In this document: positions 1 to 7,657 of the stretch, in pieces
Position numbering within the stretch: the stretch's first letter is position 1
Layout of the letters: each line of letters starts with the position of its first letter
Origin: Deltaproteobacteria bacterium UBA1386
GTDB taxonomy: Bacteria > Desulfobacterota > Syntrophorhabdia > Syntrophorhabdales > Syntrophorhabdaceae
Assembly: GCA_002305765.1 (NCBI GenBank)
Contig: DBQU01000094.1
Span: 13,018 to 31,949 of the forward strand
Direction of reading: 5' to 3'
Length of the DNA: 18,932 nt
The notes under the pieces: generated by a model
What the model was told of the DNA's origin: nothing
Database searches by the model: none
Seen by the model: the letters and a program-made list of their open reading frames with translations, nothing else
Made by a program: the position numbers and the translations under genes

Positions 1-819
1 ACCCGCCGCGAGTGGCTCGCCCTCTTCGGAAAGGAAGAGATCGGACTCAGGGAGGCTGCCCTCATACTCGAACGGTGCGATATGCGGCTTAACCTCAAGA
101 AAGTGAACCCCGACTGGTCCCGTGAGGATATCGAAGAGTACATCGAGAGGGAAGAGGCGCAAAGGCAGCTCGAGCTCACGCGGCTTAAGACCGACGCGGC
201 GCTGGCCCCCCACCTCGTGAGGATCTCCGGGGAGACGGGCGCGGGCGGAAAGGCAGTGGAGGCCGACAGGTACCTGAAAGAGTGCAAGACGGTGCTCCGG
301 CAGATACGCAGGCTCCTCCACCCCGACAGGCTCATGCACCACCCCTCTTACGCGCATCTCACAGAGGGCCAGAAGGAACGCCTTGAGGAGATGCTGCTTT
401 CCGCCCTCGAGGTCCGGCCCGAGGAGCTCGGCTATCCCGAGGGGTACATACTTCACGACATGCGCTCCCTCGAGGGTTTGAAGAGCGCCCTCACGCGCGT
501 CGAGGCCATCCTGGGCAACCCGGGGGTCGAGATCGACGAGCGCCTCACCATCCAGGGTGAAACCCTGCCGGAAAAGCTCACGTGGCTGCAAAGGGAAGTG
601 AGGTTGCTCGAGGATGAGGTCCTCGCCGCGAAGGCGGAGCTGCAGGCGCTCTTCGAGGATGAGGACAGGGTACGGGAGCGGGCCATCCTCGGCACCCCGG
701 CCGGTCACGAAAAGGTCAGCGCCGACCTTGCTGCCCGCGCCGGGGAGTTAAGGCGTGATGCCGAGCGCCTGGAGCAGGCCTTCAACGCCCTTTTCGACGG
801 GGAAGGAGAGCCGCGATGA
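1..819 (+). CDS. J-domain-like (DnaJ-related) protein, 5' end outside window
   Basis: The reading frame is open from base 1, so the gene starts upstream and at least 272 residues are visible; the Met at 82 is internal or an alternative start. The signature His-Pro-Asp of J-domains is at 319-327, preceded by a basic helix (KTVLRQIRRLL) like J-domain helix II. Helix III is less clear. The rest is charged and helical, with coiled-coil-like stretches near the C-terminus (about 570-800). J-domain proteins recruit Hsp70 and stimulate its ATPase. The frame ends in an ATGA overlap with the downstream ClpA-like gene, so the two are translationally coupled and likely act together in protein remodelling. 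No zinc-finger or Gly/Phe region of classic DnaJ is visible, so this is a divergent J-protein. An accidental HPD in a coiled-coil protein remains possible. Confidence 0.7.
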   Translation, partial: TRREWLALFGKEEIGLREAALILERCDMRLNLKKVNPDWSREDIEEYIEREEAQRQLELTRLKTDAALAPHLVRISGETGAGGKAVEADRYLKECKTVLRQIRRLLHPDRLMHHPSYAHLTEGQKERLEEMLLSALEVRPEELGYPEGYILHDMRSLEGLKSALTRVEAILGNPGVEIDERLTIQGETLPEKLTWLQREVRLLEDEVLAAKAELQALFEDEDRVRERAILGTPAGHEKVSADLAARAGELRRDAERLEQAFNALFDGEGEPR

Positions 820-3050
820 CCTTGAGCGACCTCTGCGAACTCGTGGCCCGGTACTACCCGGATGGCGAACGGACCCTTCCCCGGATCCTCTTCGTCTGGG
901 CCATGCACGACGAGGATGGCAGCCTCGCGCAGCTCCTCGCGCAGGCGAAGACAAAGGTAAGTGTCTTCTCCCTTGCCGTCGAAGGCTTTATAGAAGATCG
1001 CGTGGAGGAGGACCGGCGCCTCCTCACCCGGACCGTCATCGAGACACGCAGGAAACCCGTGACGGCATACGACGTCCTTTCCACCCTCTGCGCCAGTCCC
1101 GACCACCGCATATACCGAGCCCTCAAGTCGGCGGGCATCGACATGACGGCGCTGGCGATATGCGCGAAGCACGCCGGCTATGCGGCACATCGCAAGACCA
1201 TCCTCGCTGAGCAACGCGCCGTGCGCAACGACGGCGTCCTCCTCCAGTACGGCCGGGACCTGACAAAGTCTGCCGAAAACGGGGATTTCGACGACCTCTC
1301 CGACCGGCCCGACGAGATCGACCGTCTCTTCGAAGTGCTCCTGAGAAAGAGGAAACGCAACGCCATGCTCACCGGCCCGGCAGGCGTCGGCAAGACCGCC
1401 CTCGTCGAGCTCCTGTCGCGGCGCATCGCCCGGCACTTGGCGCCGGCACGGCTCTTTCGGACCAGGGTGTACGAGATCAGCATGGGGAGCCTCCTCGCGG
1501 GGACAACACTCCGCGGCATGTTCGAAGAGCGGGTATCAAAGGTGATAGAGGCCCTTCAGGCCTGTCAGCCGGCGATCCTCTTCATCGACGAGGCCCATCT
1601 CGTCTGGGGCGCCGGCAGGGCGGAAGGGGCTCCCATGGATGCGGCGAACATGTTGAAGCCCATCCTTGCCGGATCGAAGGTGTCCGTCATTGGCGCCACG
1701 ACGACGGGCGAGTACCACCGCTACATCACCCGCGACGCGGCCCTGGCAAGGCGCTTTCAGCAGATAAAGATCGAAGAGCCGGGAAGGGAGGCGACGCTCG
1801 CCATCCTCGCGCGCCACGCGCGAGGCCTCGAGAACCACCACGGGGTCCGGATCGGGGCCGATGTTCTCTCCGAGGCCTGGCACGCCACACAGCGCCACCT
1901 GTCGAACCGGACCCAGCCCGACAAGAGCGTGGACCTTCTCGACAGCGCCGCGGGTCTCGTCGAAAGGGAAGGCAGGAATGAGATGGGAACCGAGGACCTC
2001 TACCGCGTCCTCTCACGCCAGACGGGAAGGATGATGAGCGCCCTCGGAGAGGGCAGAACGAGGGACCTGACGGGCCTCGAGGATTCTCTCAACAGGCAGG
2101 TCATCGGCCAGGAGGAGGCGGTACGCAGGGTCGTTTCGACCCTCGTTTCGCGAAGGTACGGGGAGGTTGCCCCGGTGAGACCGCTCGGGACCTTCCTCTT
2201 CTCCGGCGCCACGGGCGTCGGCAAAACGGAGCTTGCCCGGACCCTGGCGCGGGAGTATTTCGGAAGCCCGAAGGACTTCCTCCACATCGACCTCGCCGAG
2301 TACCCGGGACAGGACGGCGTGCACAAGCTCATCGGAACGCCCTACGGCTCCGCCTTCGGGACGGCCGACGGCCTCCTCACCCGGTGGCTCGAGGAAAGGT
2401 CGAGCGGTGTTATCCTCTTCGACGAGATCGAAAAGGCGCACCCCGATGTTGTGAGGCTTCTTTTGGGAATGCTGGACGAAGGAAGGGTGACGTCGGGCAT
2501 GTCAGAGCGCTTCGACATCCGCCGCTGCGTCATCATCCTCACCACGAACGTCCTCGCCCACCGCGACGTCGACCGGGTGAAACTGGGGTTCTCCACGGGC
2601 GACGACCCGTCAGACCCCTTCGCGCTCCTCGCGAAACACTTCCCTGAGGAGTTCCTGGGAAGGCTCGACGAGATCATCGTCTTCAGGACGCCGCCGGCGC
2701 CCGTCCTGAGGAGGATCATGGCCCAGAAGCTGCGAGAGGCCCTCGCCCGCCTCAAGGAAAGGGGGGTCTTCCTCATCTATGACGAGGACCGTCTCCTCGA
2801 CCATCTTCTCGCAGGCACCGGAAGACCCTGGGCCGGCGCGCGCGACATAGCCCGCCTCATCGAGCGCAAGCTCATCCAGCCCATCGCCCGCCGCCTCATC
2901 GACTGCGACACGCAGGATTGGATCTGCATCGAGCTCACGGAGTCCTTCTACCGTTCGGGGGCCCTGAACCCGCTGCCGCTCCTCAAACGCCCCGGCCCAC
3001 CGCCGGATCGCCCCGACACCCCGGCTTCCGCCGCGGATGCCCGGCAATAA
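816..3050 (+). CDS. ClpA-type double AAA+ ATPase (protein unfoldase)
   Basis: This 744-residue protein has a Clp N-like helical repeat domain (about 1-150) and two AAA+ modules. Module 1 has Walker A GPAGVGKT at 187-194 and Walker B FIDEAH at 256-261, followed by the GATTTGEY and ALARRFQ sensor/arginine-finger segments typical of ClpA. Module 2 has GATGVGKT at 464-471 and LFDEIEK at 534-540, then a TTN sensor. There is no ClpB-type middle coiled coil between the modules, so it is ClpA-like rather than a ClpB disaggregase. At 590-592 the tripeptide LGF lies where ClpA carries its ClpP-docking IGL loop, so a ClpP partnership is plausible; no clpP or clpS is in the window. The start ATG overlaps the stop of the J-domain-like gene (ATGA), which suggests a co-translated substrate-delivery and unfolding pair. 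It is not housekeeping clpA by context. Confidence 0.9.
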   Translation: MTLSDLCELVARYYPDGERTLPRILFVWAMHDEDGSLAQLLAQAKTKVSVFSLAVEGFIEDRVEEDRRLLTRTVIETRRKPVTAYDVLSTLCASPDHRIYRALKSAGIDMTALAICAKHAGYAAHRKTILAEQRAVRNDGVLLQYGRDLTKSAENGDFDDLSDRPDEIDRLFEVLLRKRKRNAMLTGPAGVGKTALVELLSRRIARHLAPARLFRTRVYEISMGSLLAGTTLRGMFEERVSKVIEALQACQPAILFIDEAHLVWGAGRAEGAPMDAANMLKPILAGSKVSVIGATTTGEYHRYITRDAALARRFQQIKIEEPGREATLAILARHARGLENHHGVRIGADVLSEAWHATQRHLSNRTQPDKSVDLLDSAAGLVEREGRNEMGTEDLYRVLSRQTGRMMSALGEGRTRDLTGLEDSLNRQVIGQEEAVRRVVSTLVSRRYGEVAPVRPLGTFLFSGATGVGKTELARTLAREYFGSPKDFLHIDLAEYPGQDGVHKLIGTPYGSAFGTADGLLTRWLEERSSGVILFDEIEKAHPDVVRLLLGMLDEGRVTSGMSERFDIRRCVIILTTNVLAHRDVDRVKLGFSTGDDPSDPFALLAKHFPEEFLGRLDEIIVFRTPPAPVLRRIMAQKLREALARLKERGVFLIYDEDRLLDHLLAGTGRPWAGARDIARLIERKLIQPIARRLIDCDTQDWICIELTESFYRSGALNPLPLLKRPGPPPDRPDTPASAADARQ

Positions 3051-3066
3051 CAAAGGAGGTACCATC

Positions 3067-3234
3067 ATGGAAGAGAAAGACAGCAAGAAGATCCCGGAAC
3101 ACAACTGCAACGAACATGTCCGCTACGATGGTGGCCAGAAGATCAACCGAGACGGCGTGCGAATATGGGTTGAGACATATTACTGCCGCATCTGCGGGAG
3201 GCGTCTGGATATAAAAGAAGAGATACTGGACTGA
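3067..3234 (+). CDS. small Cys/His-rich hypothetical protein
   Basis: This is a 55-residue protein starting at ATG 3067, chosen because AAAGGAGG lies at 3052-3059. An in-frame ATG 30 bases upstream lies inside the end of the Clp gene and has no such site. It contains an N-terminal HNCNEH cluster and a C-terminal CRICG, so one single-site zinc ribbon (Cys/His plus CxxC) is plausible. It follows the ClpA-like gene by 16 bases on the same strand and is probably part of the same operon, perhaps an adaptor or unrelated small protein. The family is not recognised. Confidence 0.7.
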   Translation: MEEKDSKKIPEHNCNEHVRYDGGQKINRDGVRIWVETYYCRICGRRLDIKEEILD

Positions 3235-3240
3235 GGGACG

Positions 3241-3269
3241 GTTTGAATGGCTTGAACCGCTGTTGAACG
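3241..3269 (+). repeat. GCTTGAANN 9-bp unit array, degenerate copy A
   Basis: Units read GTTTGAATG, GCTTGAACC and a third unit with a two-base insertion (GCTGTTGAACG). The same 9-base unit recurs at 16450-16485, inverted at 16536-16571, and at 18868-18894. The array starts six bases after the stop of the small Cys/His protein. Confidence 0.55.
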
Positions 3270-3361
3270 TTAGAACCGAAAGACGATGGAAAGGCTATCT
3301 GGCAGTCTCCGTACTTGCAGTATTTTGAGAATGTGAAAATGTGAAGGGATGTCCCCGGAGT

Positions 3362-3829
3362 TCAAATGAAGGGGATCCCGTTGGCTTTCAGCCAGTCGAC
3401 CGCTAGCTCCTTCAGCCTCCCATCGCGATATTTGAACCAGTCTTTTTCGATCCCCAGGCGGTGAATGGCGTCCTTGAACCGGCGGAAGGCTCCGCGGCCG
3501 TCGATGGTGTAGAGGAGGTCTTCCTTCAGGCCCTCGTCCTCAAGAGAGTAGCAAAAATCCTCCATGATGCGATATTCGTCGATCTCGTATCTGCCGGGAA
3601 GCCCGATATAGTCATCGGAATCCCTGACATCCCTCGCCCTCAAGATCTCTTCCCGCTCCCATTCGGAGATCCCGTCGAGATCATCGTCGTCATCAACCAT
3701 CAGCATGGTGTCTTCGGTGAGACTCACGATCTCTCCCGTCTTCCTGTTAAGGTATGAAGACAGGGTATCGCTCGCCATGTCCAGCGCGTCAACGACGTCC
3801 CTGAGGGATACTGGATTCATATTGGTCAT
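3362..3829 (-). CDS. UPF0158 family protein
   Basis: This 155-residue acidic cytoplasmic protein of unknown function resembles UPF0158 (Pfam PF03682). Recognisable features are the N-terminal YLNRKTGEI, an acidic run (VDDDDDLDG), and the C-terminal RRFKDAIHRLGIEKDWF region ending in a WLKANGI helix. Family members are short, helical and usually stand alone. Translation may begin at Met1 (3829) or Met4 (3820). AAGGAT sits right against the first ATG, which is too close for Met1 but fits Met4 at about 10 bases. The nearest promoter-like site puts the transcript start at about the first ATG. The gene is monocistronic, and its neighbours give no functional hint. Confidence 0.75.
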   Translation of the reverse strand: MTNMNPVSLRDVVDALDMASDTLSSYLNRKTGEIVSLTEDTMLMVDDDDDLDGISEWEREEILRARDVRDSDDYIGLPGRYEIDEYRIMEDFCYSLEDEGLKEDLLYTIDGRGAFRRFKDAIHRLGIEKDWFKYRDGRLKELAVDWLKANGIPFI

Positions 3830-3835
3830 ATCCTT

Positions 3836-3864
3836 ATGCTACCGAAAGGGCGCCGGACATTCAA
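3836..3864 (-). promoter_or_regulatory. candidate sigma70-type promoter of the UPF0158 gene
   Basis: On the minus strand, TTGAAT (3864-3859) and TAGCAT (3841-3836) are separated by exactly 17 bases. Each hexamer matches consensus at four positions. Transcription would start about seven bases on, around the first ATG at 3829, giving little or no leader. Confidence 0.35.
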
Positions 3865-4061
3865 ATATTTTCTCTATACACCCACCCCTGTTCATAGGTG
3901 ACTTCCTCCTGAGACTCTTTTTGAACCCGAAGCTGTCCCGGTCACACTGAAGCCGGCGATCTTCGAGCAAAGATGCGAGAATCCGAAGGGCCCCGAAGTT
4001 TCCCCCAGGATGCCCCTGGAGTCCACTGTGATTCGGAATTCTCTTGACTAATCATCCGTAC

Positions 4062-4106
4062 AGGCGCAGAATGGGTATTATAATTCCATAATGAGGCGCA
4101 GAATGG
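4062..4106. repeat. 13-bp direct repeat in the 3830-4203 gene-free stretch
   Basis: AGGCGCAGAATGG occurs at 4062-4074 and again at 4094-4106, 32 bases apart (three helical turns), around an AT-rich core. Spaced direct repeats like this can be a regulator binding site. No gene on either strand clearly starts just downstream, so the role is unknown. Apart from the UPF0158 promoter candidate, the rest of 3830-4203 shows no convincing coding sequence. Confidence 0.4.
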
Positions 4107-4203
4107 AAGTAATAGGTAGATTATTGCACAACACGTTGGACCCATCCACGCGGTGAGTCACGTCGTCGGCGAGATTCGAGAGGTCAATAATTGTCTTTTC
4201 CGG

Positions 4204-4725
4204 TCACAGCGTCTTCAGGAACCGCTCTATCTCTTCCTTGTGCTTGGCCACGTAGGCACAGCTCGGTTCTTCACCGCATTTCCTGCATTTGAGGTCGTAC
4301 GCGGAATTCACGGTCCCGCACCGCGGACAGGTGTAGTTATCGCCCATCTCCCGTAACCACATCTTATACCCGACGGCTCCGATCCGTTCCAGATCGTCCA
4401 AGAGTTCCATCCGATGAGGTCTTTCAGATTGAAACCGTCTCAGGTCATCGCAGGGGTACTCCGCGCATTCGATGCAGAAATCGATCCCCCGACGGGCCGC
4501 GCAGACGCACATCGTGCATACCGTACAGTAAGGCCCTCGCTTTTCCGACCGGCATCCGCAACACCTGGCTGCTTCTTCCGAAACCTGATACCGTGCCGCT
4601 ATTCCCTTAAGCCTTTCCGGGTCTTCCTTCGTGGCAATGAACAGGGAACAGGCCTCGCAATAAAGACCGCACACAGCGGCCAGTTGCTTGTCGGACTCTC
4701 CGGGATGGATTTCCTTTCCTTGCAT
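4204..4725 (-). CDS. DUF3795 family cysteine-rich protein
   Basis: The 173-residue protein starts at ATG 4725, where AAGGAG lies six bases upstream; earlier in-frame Met codons extend into unrelated sequence. The pattern CGLYCEACSLF near the N-terminus, followed by CCGC, CTVCTMCVC and FCIECAEYPC clusters, is characteristic of DUF3795 (PF12675), a small putative zinc- or metal-binding family common in anaerobes. A second zinc ribbon follows at the C-terminus (CPRCG and CRKCG). A soluble cytoplasmic location is expected, as no signal peptide is visible. Its 5' end abuts a truncated transporter on the other strand, suggesting a rearrangement here. Function is unknown. Confidence 0.8.
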   Translation of the reverse strand: MQGKEIHPGESDKQLAAVCGLYCEACSLFIATKEDPERLKGIAARYQVSEEAARCCGCRSEKRGPYCTVCTMCVCAARRGIDFCIECAEYPCDDLRRFQSERPHRMELLDDLERIGAVGYKMWLREMGDNYTCPRCGTVNSAYDLKCRKCGEEPSCAYVAKHKEEIERFLKTL

Positions 4726-4765
4726 AATAGCTCCTTTTCGTCTGCCGGTTGCCTGAATACTTGAT

Positions 4766-5299
4766 GTGTTCCTGATGGTTCTCGCCGCTCTGGGACTGAC
4801 CGCCCTTCTGCAGAATGAGAAGATAAGGGCGGCTGTCAACTATTTCGGGACGGCGACGATCGTATTCTTCTGTCTGCACACGATCCTGCAAGTCTTTGCA
4901 GTTGATATGATACCGGAACTGGACTTGATGATAAAGGTAAGATCGGCCAGTACCTTTGTCCATGCCGCAATCCTGACCGCCTCCAATCCACTATCGCTCC
5001 TGCTTTGGGCCGGAGTATTCTCTGCGAGGATAACCCAGGACAGACTATCAGTTAATGAGGCGGGAGTATTCGGCCTTGGCATGCTACTGTCGGATTGTCT
5101 GTCTCTGAATATCATCGCATTCATCGGCTGCTTTACCAGCACCTTGTTGAATAGCTTTGCCATGGCGGTATTGAATATAGCCGTGGGCATCTTTCTGATC
5201 TATCTTGCAGTGGCAAAATTCATTGCCAACCGCAAAAAAGTCTCCATCGAAAACAATAATATCGCAGACAAGCCGGGAGTGTTTTTCCGGTTTTCTTGA
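4766..5299 (+). pseudogene. LysE-family transporter remnant, N-terminus missing
   Basis: From a GTG at 4766 (ATG alternative at 4775) the frame encodes 177 residues with about five hydrophobic segments. LAALGLTALL followed by a hydrophobic helix, then the NPLSLLLWAGVF stretch, correspond to the middle and C-terminal half of LysE/RhtB amino-acid exporters, where an NPK motif is usual. The first roughly 45 residues, including the conserved PGP helix, are absent. A TGA lies in frame at 4754-4756, and no other plus-strand frame upstream holds the missing part, because that DNA is the DUF3795 gene. No ribosome-binding site precedes the GTG. It is most likely a decayed remnant, less likely a divergent small membrane protein. 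Confidence 0.6.
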
Positions 5300-5316
5300 A
5301 GCCTTGCTGAAGAGGT

Positions 5317-5553
5317 CTATTTGCCCCCTTTAGGGCACTGCTTCTTGCAGTCGTGGTAGCCCTGCCAGCATATCTTGTGGCCTTCGGGGGTCACGTACTT
5401 TCCGCTGGTGCTGTCCGACTTCGTGTACTGGGCCATGCAGGACTTCTTGGCCGCCTCGCATTTGTCGATACAGTCTGACGCCGGTTTGTCGGCTGCCGCC
5501 GCGGCCGTCAACGAGAACATGAACAGGAAAATTGCAGAGAAAACAAATTTCAT
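5317..5553 (-). CDS. small secreted six-cysteine protein
   Basis: This 78-residue protein has AAAGGAGG seven bases before ATG 5553. Residues 1-21 form a clear Sec signal peptide (basic start, hydrophobic core, AAAAA before Asp22). The mature part of about 57 residues has six cysteines at 28, 32, 39, 62, 69 and 73. They form a mirror-symmetric pattern: C-x3-C-x6-C, a 22-residue linker, then C-x6-C-x3-C. This suggests a disulfide-braced two-helix hairpin in the periplasm. The family is not recognised. A good promoter lies at 5636-5664. It sits downstream of a response regulator on the same strand but has its own promoter. Confidence 0.75.
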   Translation of the reverse strand: MKFVFSAIFLFMFSLTAAAAADKPASDCIDKCEAAKKSCMAQYTKSDSTSGKYVTPEGHKICWQGYHDCKKQCPKGGK

Positions 5554-5635
5554 TCGATCCTCCTTTGAGATGCCTTGCGCGACCTGTTAGTCGGCGACAC
5601 ATTCACGAAGAGACTTCCCCGCATCTGTCGCGCAA

Positions 5636-5664
5636 AATATCACTCATGCCCGTTTGTATGTCAA
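5636..5664 (-). promoter_or_regulatory. sigma70-type promoter of the six-cysteine protein gene
   Basis: On the minus strand a perfect TTGACA (5664-5659) is followed, 17 bases later, by GATATT (5641-5636). The predicted start near 5629 gives a leader of about 75 bases before ATG 5553. Confidence 0.6.
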
Positions 5665-5720
5665 ACAAAATCGAACGGTATTGGGGGCAGAGGGCACTTC
5701 TGAGACCTTTCACGGCATTT

Positions 5721-6134
5721 TCAAAGAGGCTTCTTTTTCTCTTTCAATCCCCCGCGGGTCTCATGGAGTTTCATTGCCTTCTTCACCCGGATGCCGAGGG
5801 CAGTCATATCGCCGTCTTTGACAACGTATCCATAGGGTGTGATCTTCTTCGTCTCTTCCATGATCTCCTCTCCCATGTGGGAGGAAAGGAACACAACGGG
5901 TATATCACGGTCCTTGAGGATTGTGCTTGCCGCCTCCAAGCCGCTCATCCCATGACCAAGATTGATGTCCATGAGGACAAGATCGATAACGGGGGCGGTT
6001 TGCGCGACCTCAATTGCCTTTTCTCCACTGGAGACGGCAATGACATTGAATCCAAGTCTCTCGAGCCAGTCCGTTTGCAGGATGATGAGGAACTCTTCGT
6101 CTTCGACGAGCAGGACGGTTTTCGCATCTGGCAT
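5721..6134 (-). CDS. single-domain response regulator (receiver only)
   Basis: This 137-residue CheY-like receiver has the acidic pocket E11-D12, phosphoacceptor Asp56 (LMDINL), the conserved Ser/Thr position at Ser84 (FLSSH) and Lys106 (GYVVKD). The residue after the lysine is Asp where Pro is usual. There is no output domain: the sequence ends in a short basic tail. GGAGGT lies about five bases before ATG 6134. No histidine kinase is in the window, so it is an orphan. Receivers of this GYVVKD type often accompany PAS-rich hybrid histidine kinases, so it may be one step of a phosphorelay. Confidence 0.9.
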   Translation of the reverse strand: MPDAKTVLLVEDEEFLIILQTDWLERLGFNVIAVSSGEKAIEVAQTAPVIDLVLMDINLGHGMSGLEAASTILKDRDIPVVFLSSHMGEEIMEETKKITPYGYVVKDGDMTALGIRVKKAMKLHETRGGLKEKKKPL

Positions 6135-6327
6135 GACGACCTCCGGTACCGGGACGCGTTCCCGATAACATAATTACGCTTCTTCCTCAATTATCTCAGA
6201 CTGACCGCCGTGAGTAAAATAGTTATTATGGGGCCGCATCCACAATTTTCACCGTTGCAGGAACGTCATCTTCCGATAAGGTGCTTGAGAAAATCGGGGC
6301 AGATCGTCCCCTTACGCTGGTTGTTCA

Positions 6328-6343
6328 TGGTTTTTCTATTGCA
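6328..6343 (+). promoter_or_regulatory. possible sigma54 (-24/-12) site upstream of the ThiF-like gene
   Basis: TGG at 6328-6330 and TTGCA at 6339-6343 have the exact GG-to-GC spacing of sigma54 promoters, but the CAC of the -24 box is absent. It lies about 145 bases before the GTG at 6489. The rest of the gene-free stretch 6135-6488 holds no coding sequence that I can support. Confidence 0.25.
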
Positions 6344-6488
6344 TAAACGTAAGAATCTGGATAAGAAAAGACTAACGAAACAGGTGCGGGGCGTCTTCTG
6401 AGACCCATGATCCATGCCGGACGATCGAAGAAAGATGGTCTTCCCGCTGTATCCCGATGGTTTCATGTGAACACAGGAAAGGTAGGGT

Positions 6489-7286
6489 GTGTCTATGCAG
6501 GGTTTTCTTGATCGTACGTTGCTCGTGCTGGGGGATGAAGGTATTGAGGCGCTTTCAACTCCTCTCATCGCCATTGCCGGCCTCGGGGGGGTGGGCGGAG
6601 GAACATTCCTGAACCTTGTCCGCTCCGGGGCGAAGCGGTTTCGCCTTGCCGAGAACGGCGTCTTCGACGTTCCCGACATGAACCGCCAGGCCGCGGCCTT
6701 TGCGTCGACCCTGGGGCGGCCGAAGATCGAGGTTTACGAAGAGTTTGCACGAGGTATCAACCCCGGGGTCGAGCTCGAACTCTTCCCTGAAGGGCTGCTC
6801 GCAGGCAATATCGAGCGGTTTTTCGAGGGCAGCGACGTCTATGTCGGCGTCATAGACGTCGAAAAAGGTGCGGACGCCAAGGCGATGACCCCGGAGATGC
6901 TCAAACGCTTCAATATTCCCCTCTTTTCAGCCATGGTGGTCGGCTTCGGCACGATGCTCGTGGCCCACCATCCGGAAGGCATGATGCCCGATGAGTTCTG
7001 GGGGCTGGTGAGGAAAAGGTCCTCCCGCACGCGTTTCCCATCCTTCCTGTCCCGCAGGTTCGGATCGACCGTGGCCGAAAGGGTGGAGAACTCCTTCGCG
7101 GCCGGCAAGGGTCCGTCAACGAGCGTCGGCGGCGCCTTCGCGGGTGCGGTCCTCGCTTCCGAAGTTATGGCTTACCTTCTTCGGGGGACCGGCCTTGTCG
7201 ACAGGGAGGCCATTTTTGCCCCCAGGTTCATGGTAGTCGACCCCATGGGACCGACCATGGAAGTGGTTGACGTTACGGCACACTGA
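6489..7286 (+). CDS. ThiF/MoeB/E1-like adenylyltransferase-fold protein lacking cysteines
   Basis: This 265-residue protein has GLGGVGG at 31-37 for nucleotide binding, DMNRQ at 62-66 (the arginine-finger segment of ThiF/MoeB, usually NLNRQ) and GRPK at 75-78. This is the E1-like fold that adenylates the C-terminus of ubiquitin-like sulfur carriers. There is no cysteine anywhere, so the catalytic Cys and the two CxxC zinc motifs of MoeB/ThiF are missing. It may only adenylate, or use the fold for another purpose. GTG 6489 is chosen because AGGAAAGG (6475-6482) lies six bases upstream; ATG 6495 is the alternative. No sulfur-carrier gene is nearby. The next gene is a PurF-like protein 371 bases downstream. 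Confidence 0.8.
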   Translation: MSMQGFLDRTLLVLGDEGIEALSTPLIAIAGLGGVGGGTFLNLVRSGAKRFRLAENGVFDVPDMNRQAAAFASTLGRPKIEVYEEFARGINPGVELELFPEGLLAGNIERFFEGSDVYVGVIDVEKGADAKAMTPEMLKRFNIPLFSAMVVGFGTMLVAHHPEGMMPDEFWGLVRKRSSRTRFPSFLSRRFGSTVAERVENSFAAGKGPSTSVGGAFAGAVLASEVMAYLLRGTGLVDREAIFAPRFMVVDPMGPTMEVVDVTAH

Positions 7287-7657
7287 TCTGTTCGCCTGCT
7301 GACCGCGATCCATCTCGCCTCACAGGCGTCCCTATTCCCCAGCAGCCGCTGGCAACAAGATCTCGGGGCCTCGCGAGAACGAGGTTCCGGGGTTCACATG
7401 TTTGCGCTTGACACGCTTCCGGAAGCACCCGAACCGGTGCCGATCCTTTGCTTTTGTCCGGTGTTTCGGGGTTTTGTTGTTGCATATCTGCGGGAATATG
7501 CGGAAAATTAGGGTAAGCACGCGGTCGAGGACATCCGCAACAGTTCACGCGGCATTCCGATGGTCACGCGAAGACAGGGACAGCGCGTCAGTGGTCGGTG
7601 CCCCGTTGGACCATGCCGGTTGAGCAGGCCGGGTGCTGTGAGAGCTTGGGAGGTATT
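7287..7657. other. gene-free stretch between ThiF-like and PurF-like genes
   Basis: No coding sequence is supported here. It contains several small inverted repeats: CCAGC/GCTGG at 7339-7352, the perfect 12-base palindrome GCTTCCGGAAGC at 7415-7426, and a terminator-like hairpin at 7428-7482. TTGACA at 7408-7413 has no -10 partner. Confidence 0.4.
7428..7482 (+). terminator. possible intrinsic terminator after the ThiF-like gene
   Basis: CCCGAACCGG (7428-7437) can pair with CCGG (7458-7461) plus TTCGGG (7465-7470), leaving a three-base bulge and a 20-base loop. A T-rich tail, GTTTTGTTGTT, follows. The long loop weakens the call. If real, it separates the PurF-like gene from the ThiF-like gene. 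Confidence 0.35.

Noticed and set aside
705..1436. 243-codon open frame on the minus strand
   Set aside because: Antisense to the J-domain-like and ClpA-like genes; no motif support.
2583..2591. ClpV/TssH (type VI secretion) identity for the AAA+ protein
   Set aside because: No type VI secretion genes are near, there is no middle coiled-coil domain, and the protein carries a ClpP-loop-like LGF.
7408..7413. TTGACA in the ThiF-PurF gap
   Set aside because: No -10-like sequence at a workable distance; the following bases are GC-rich.
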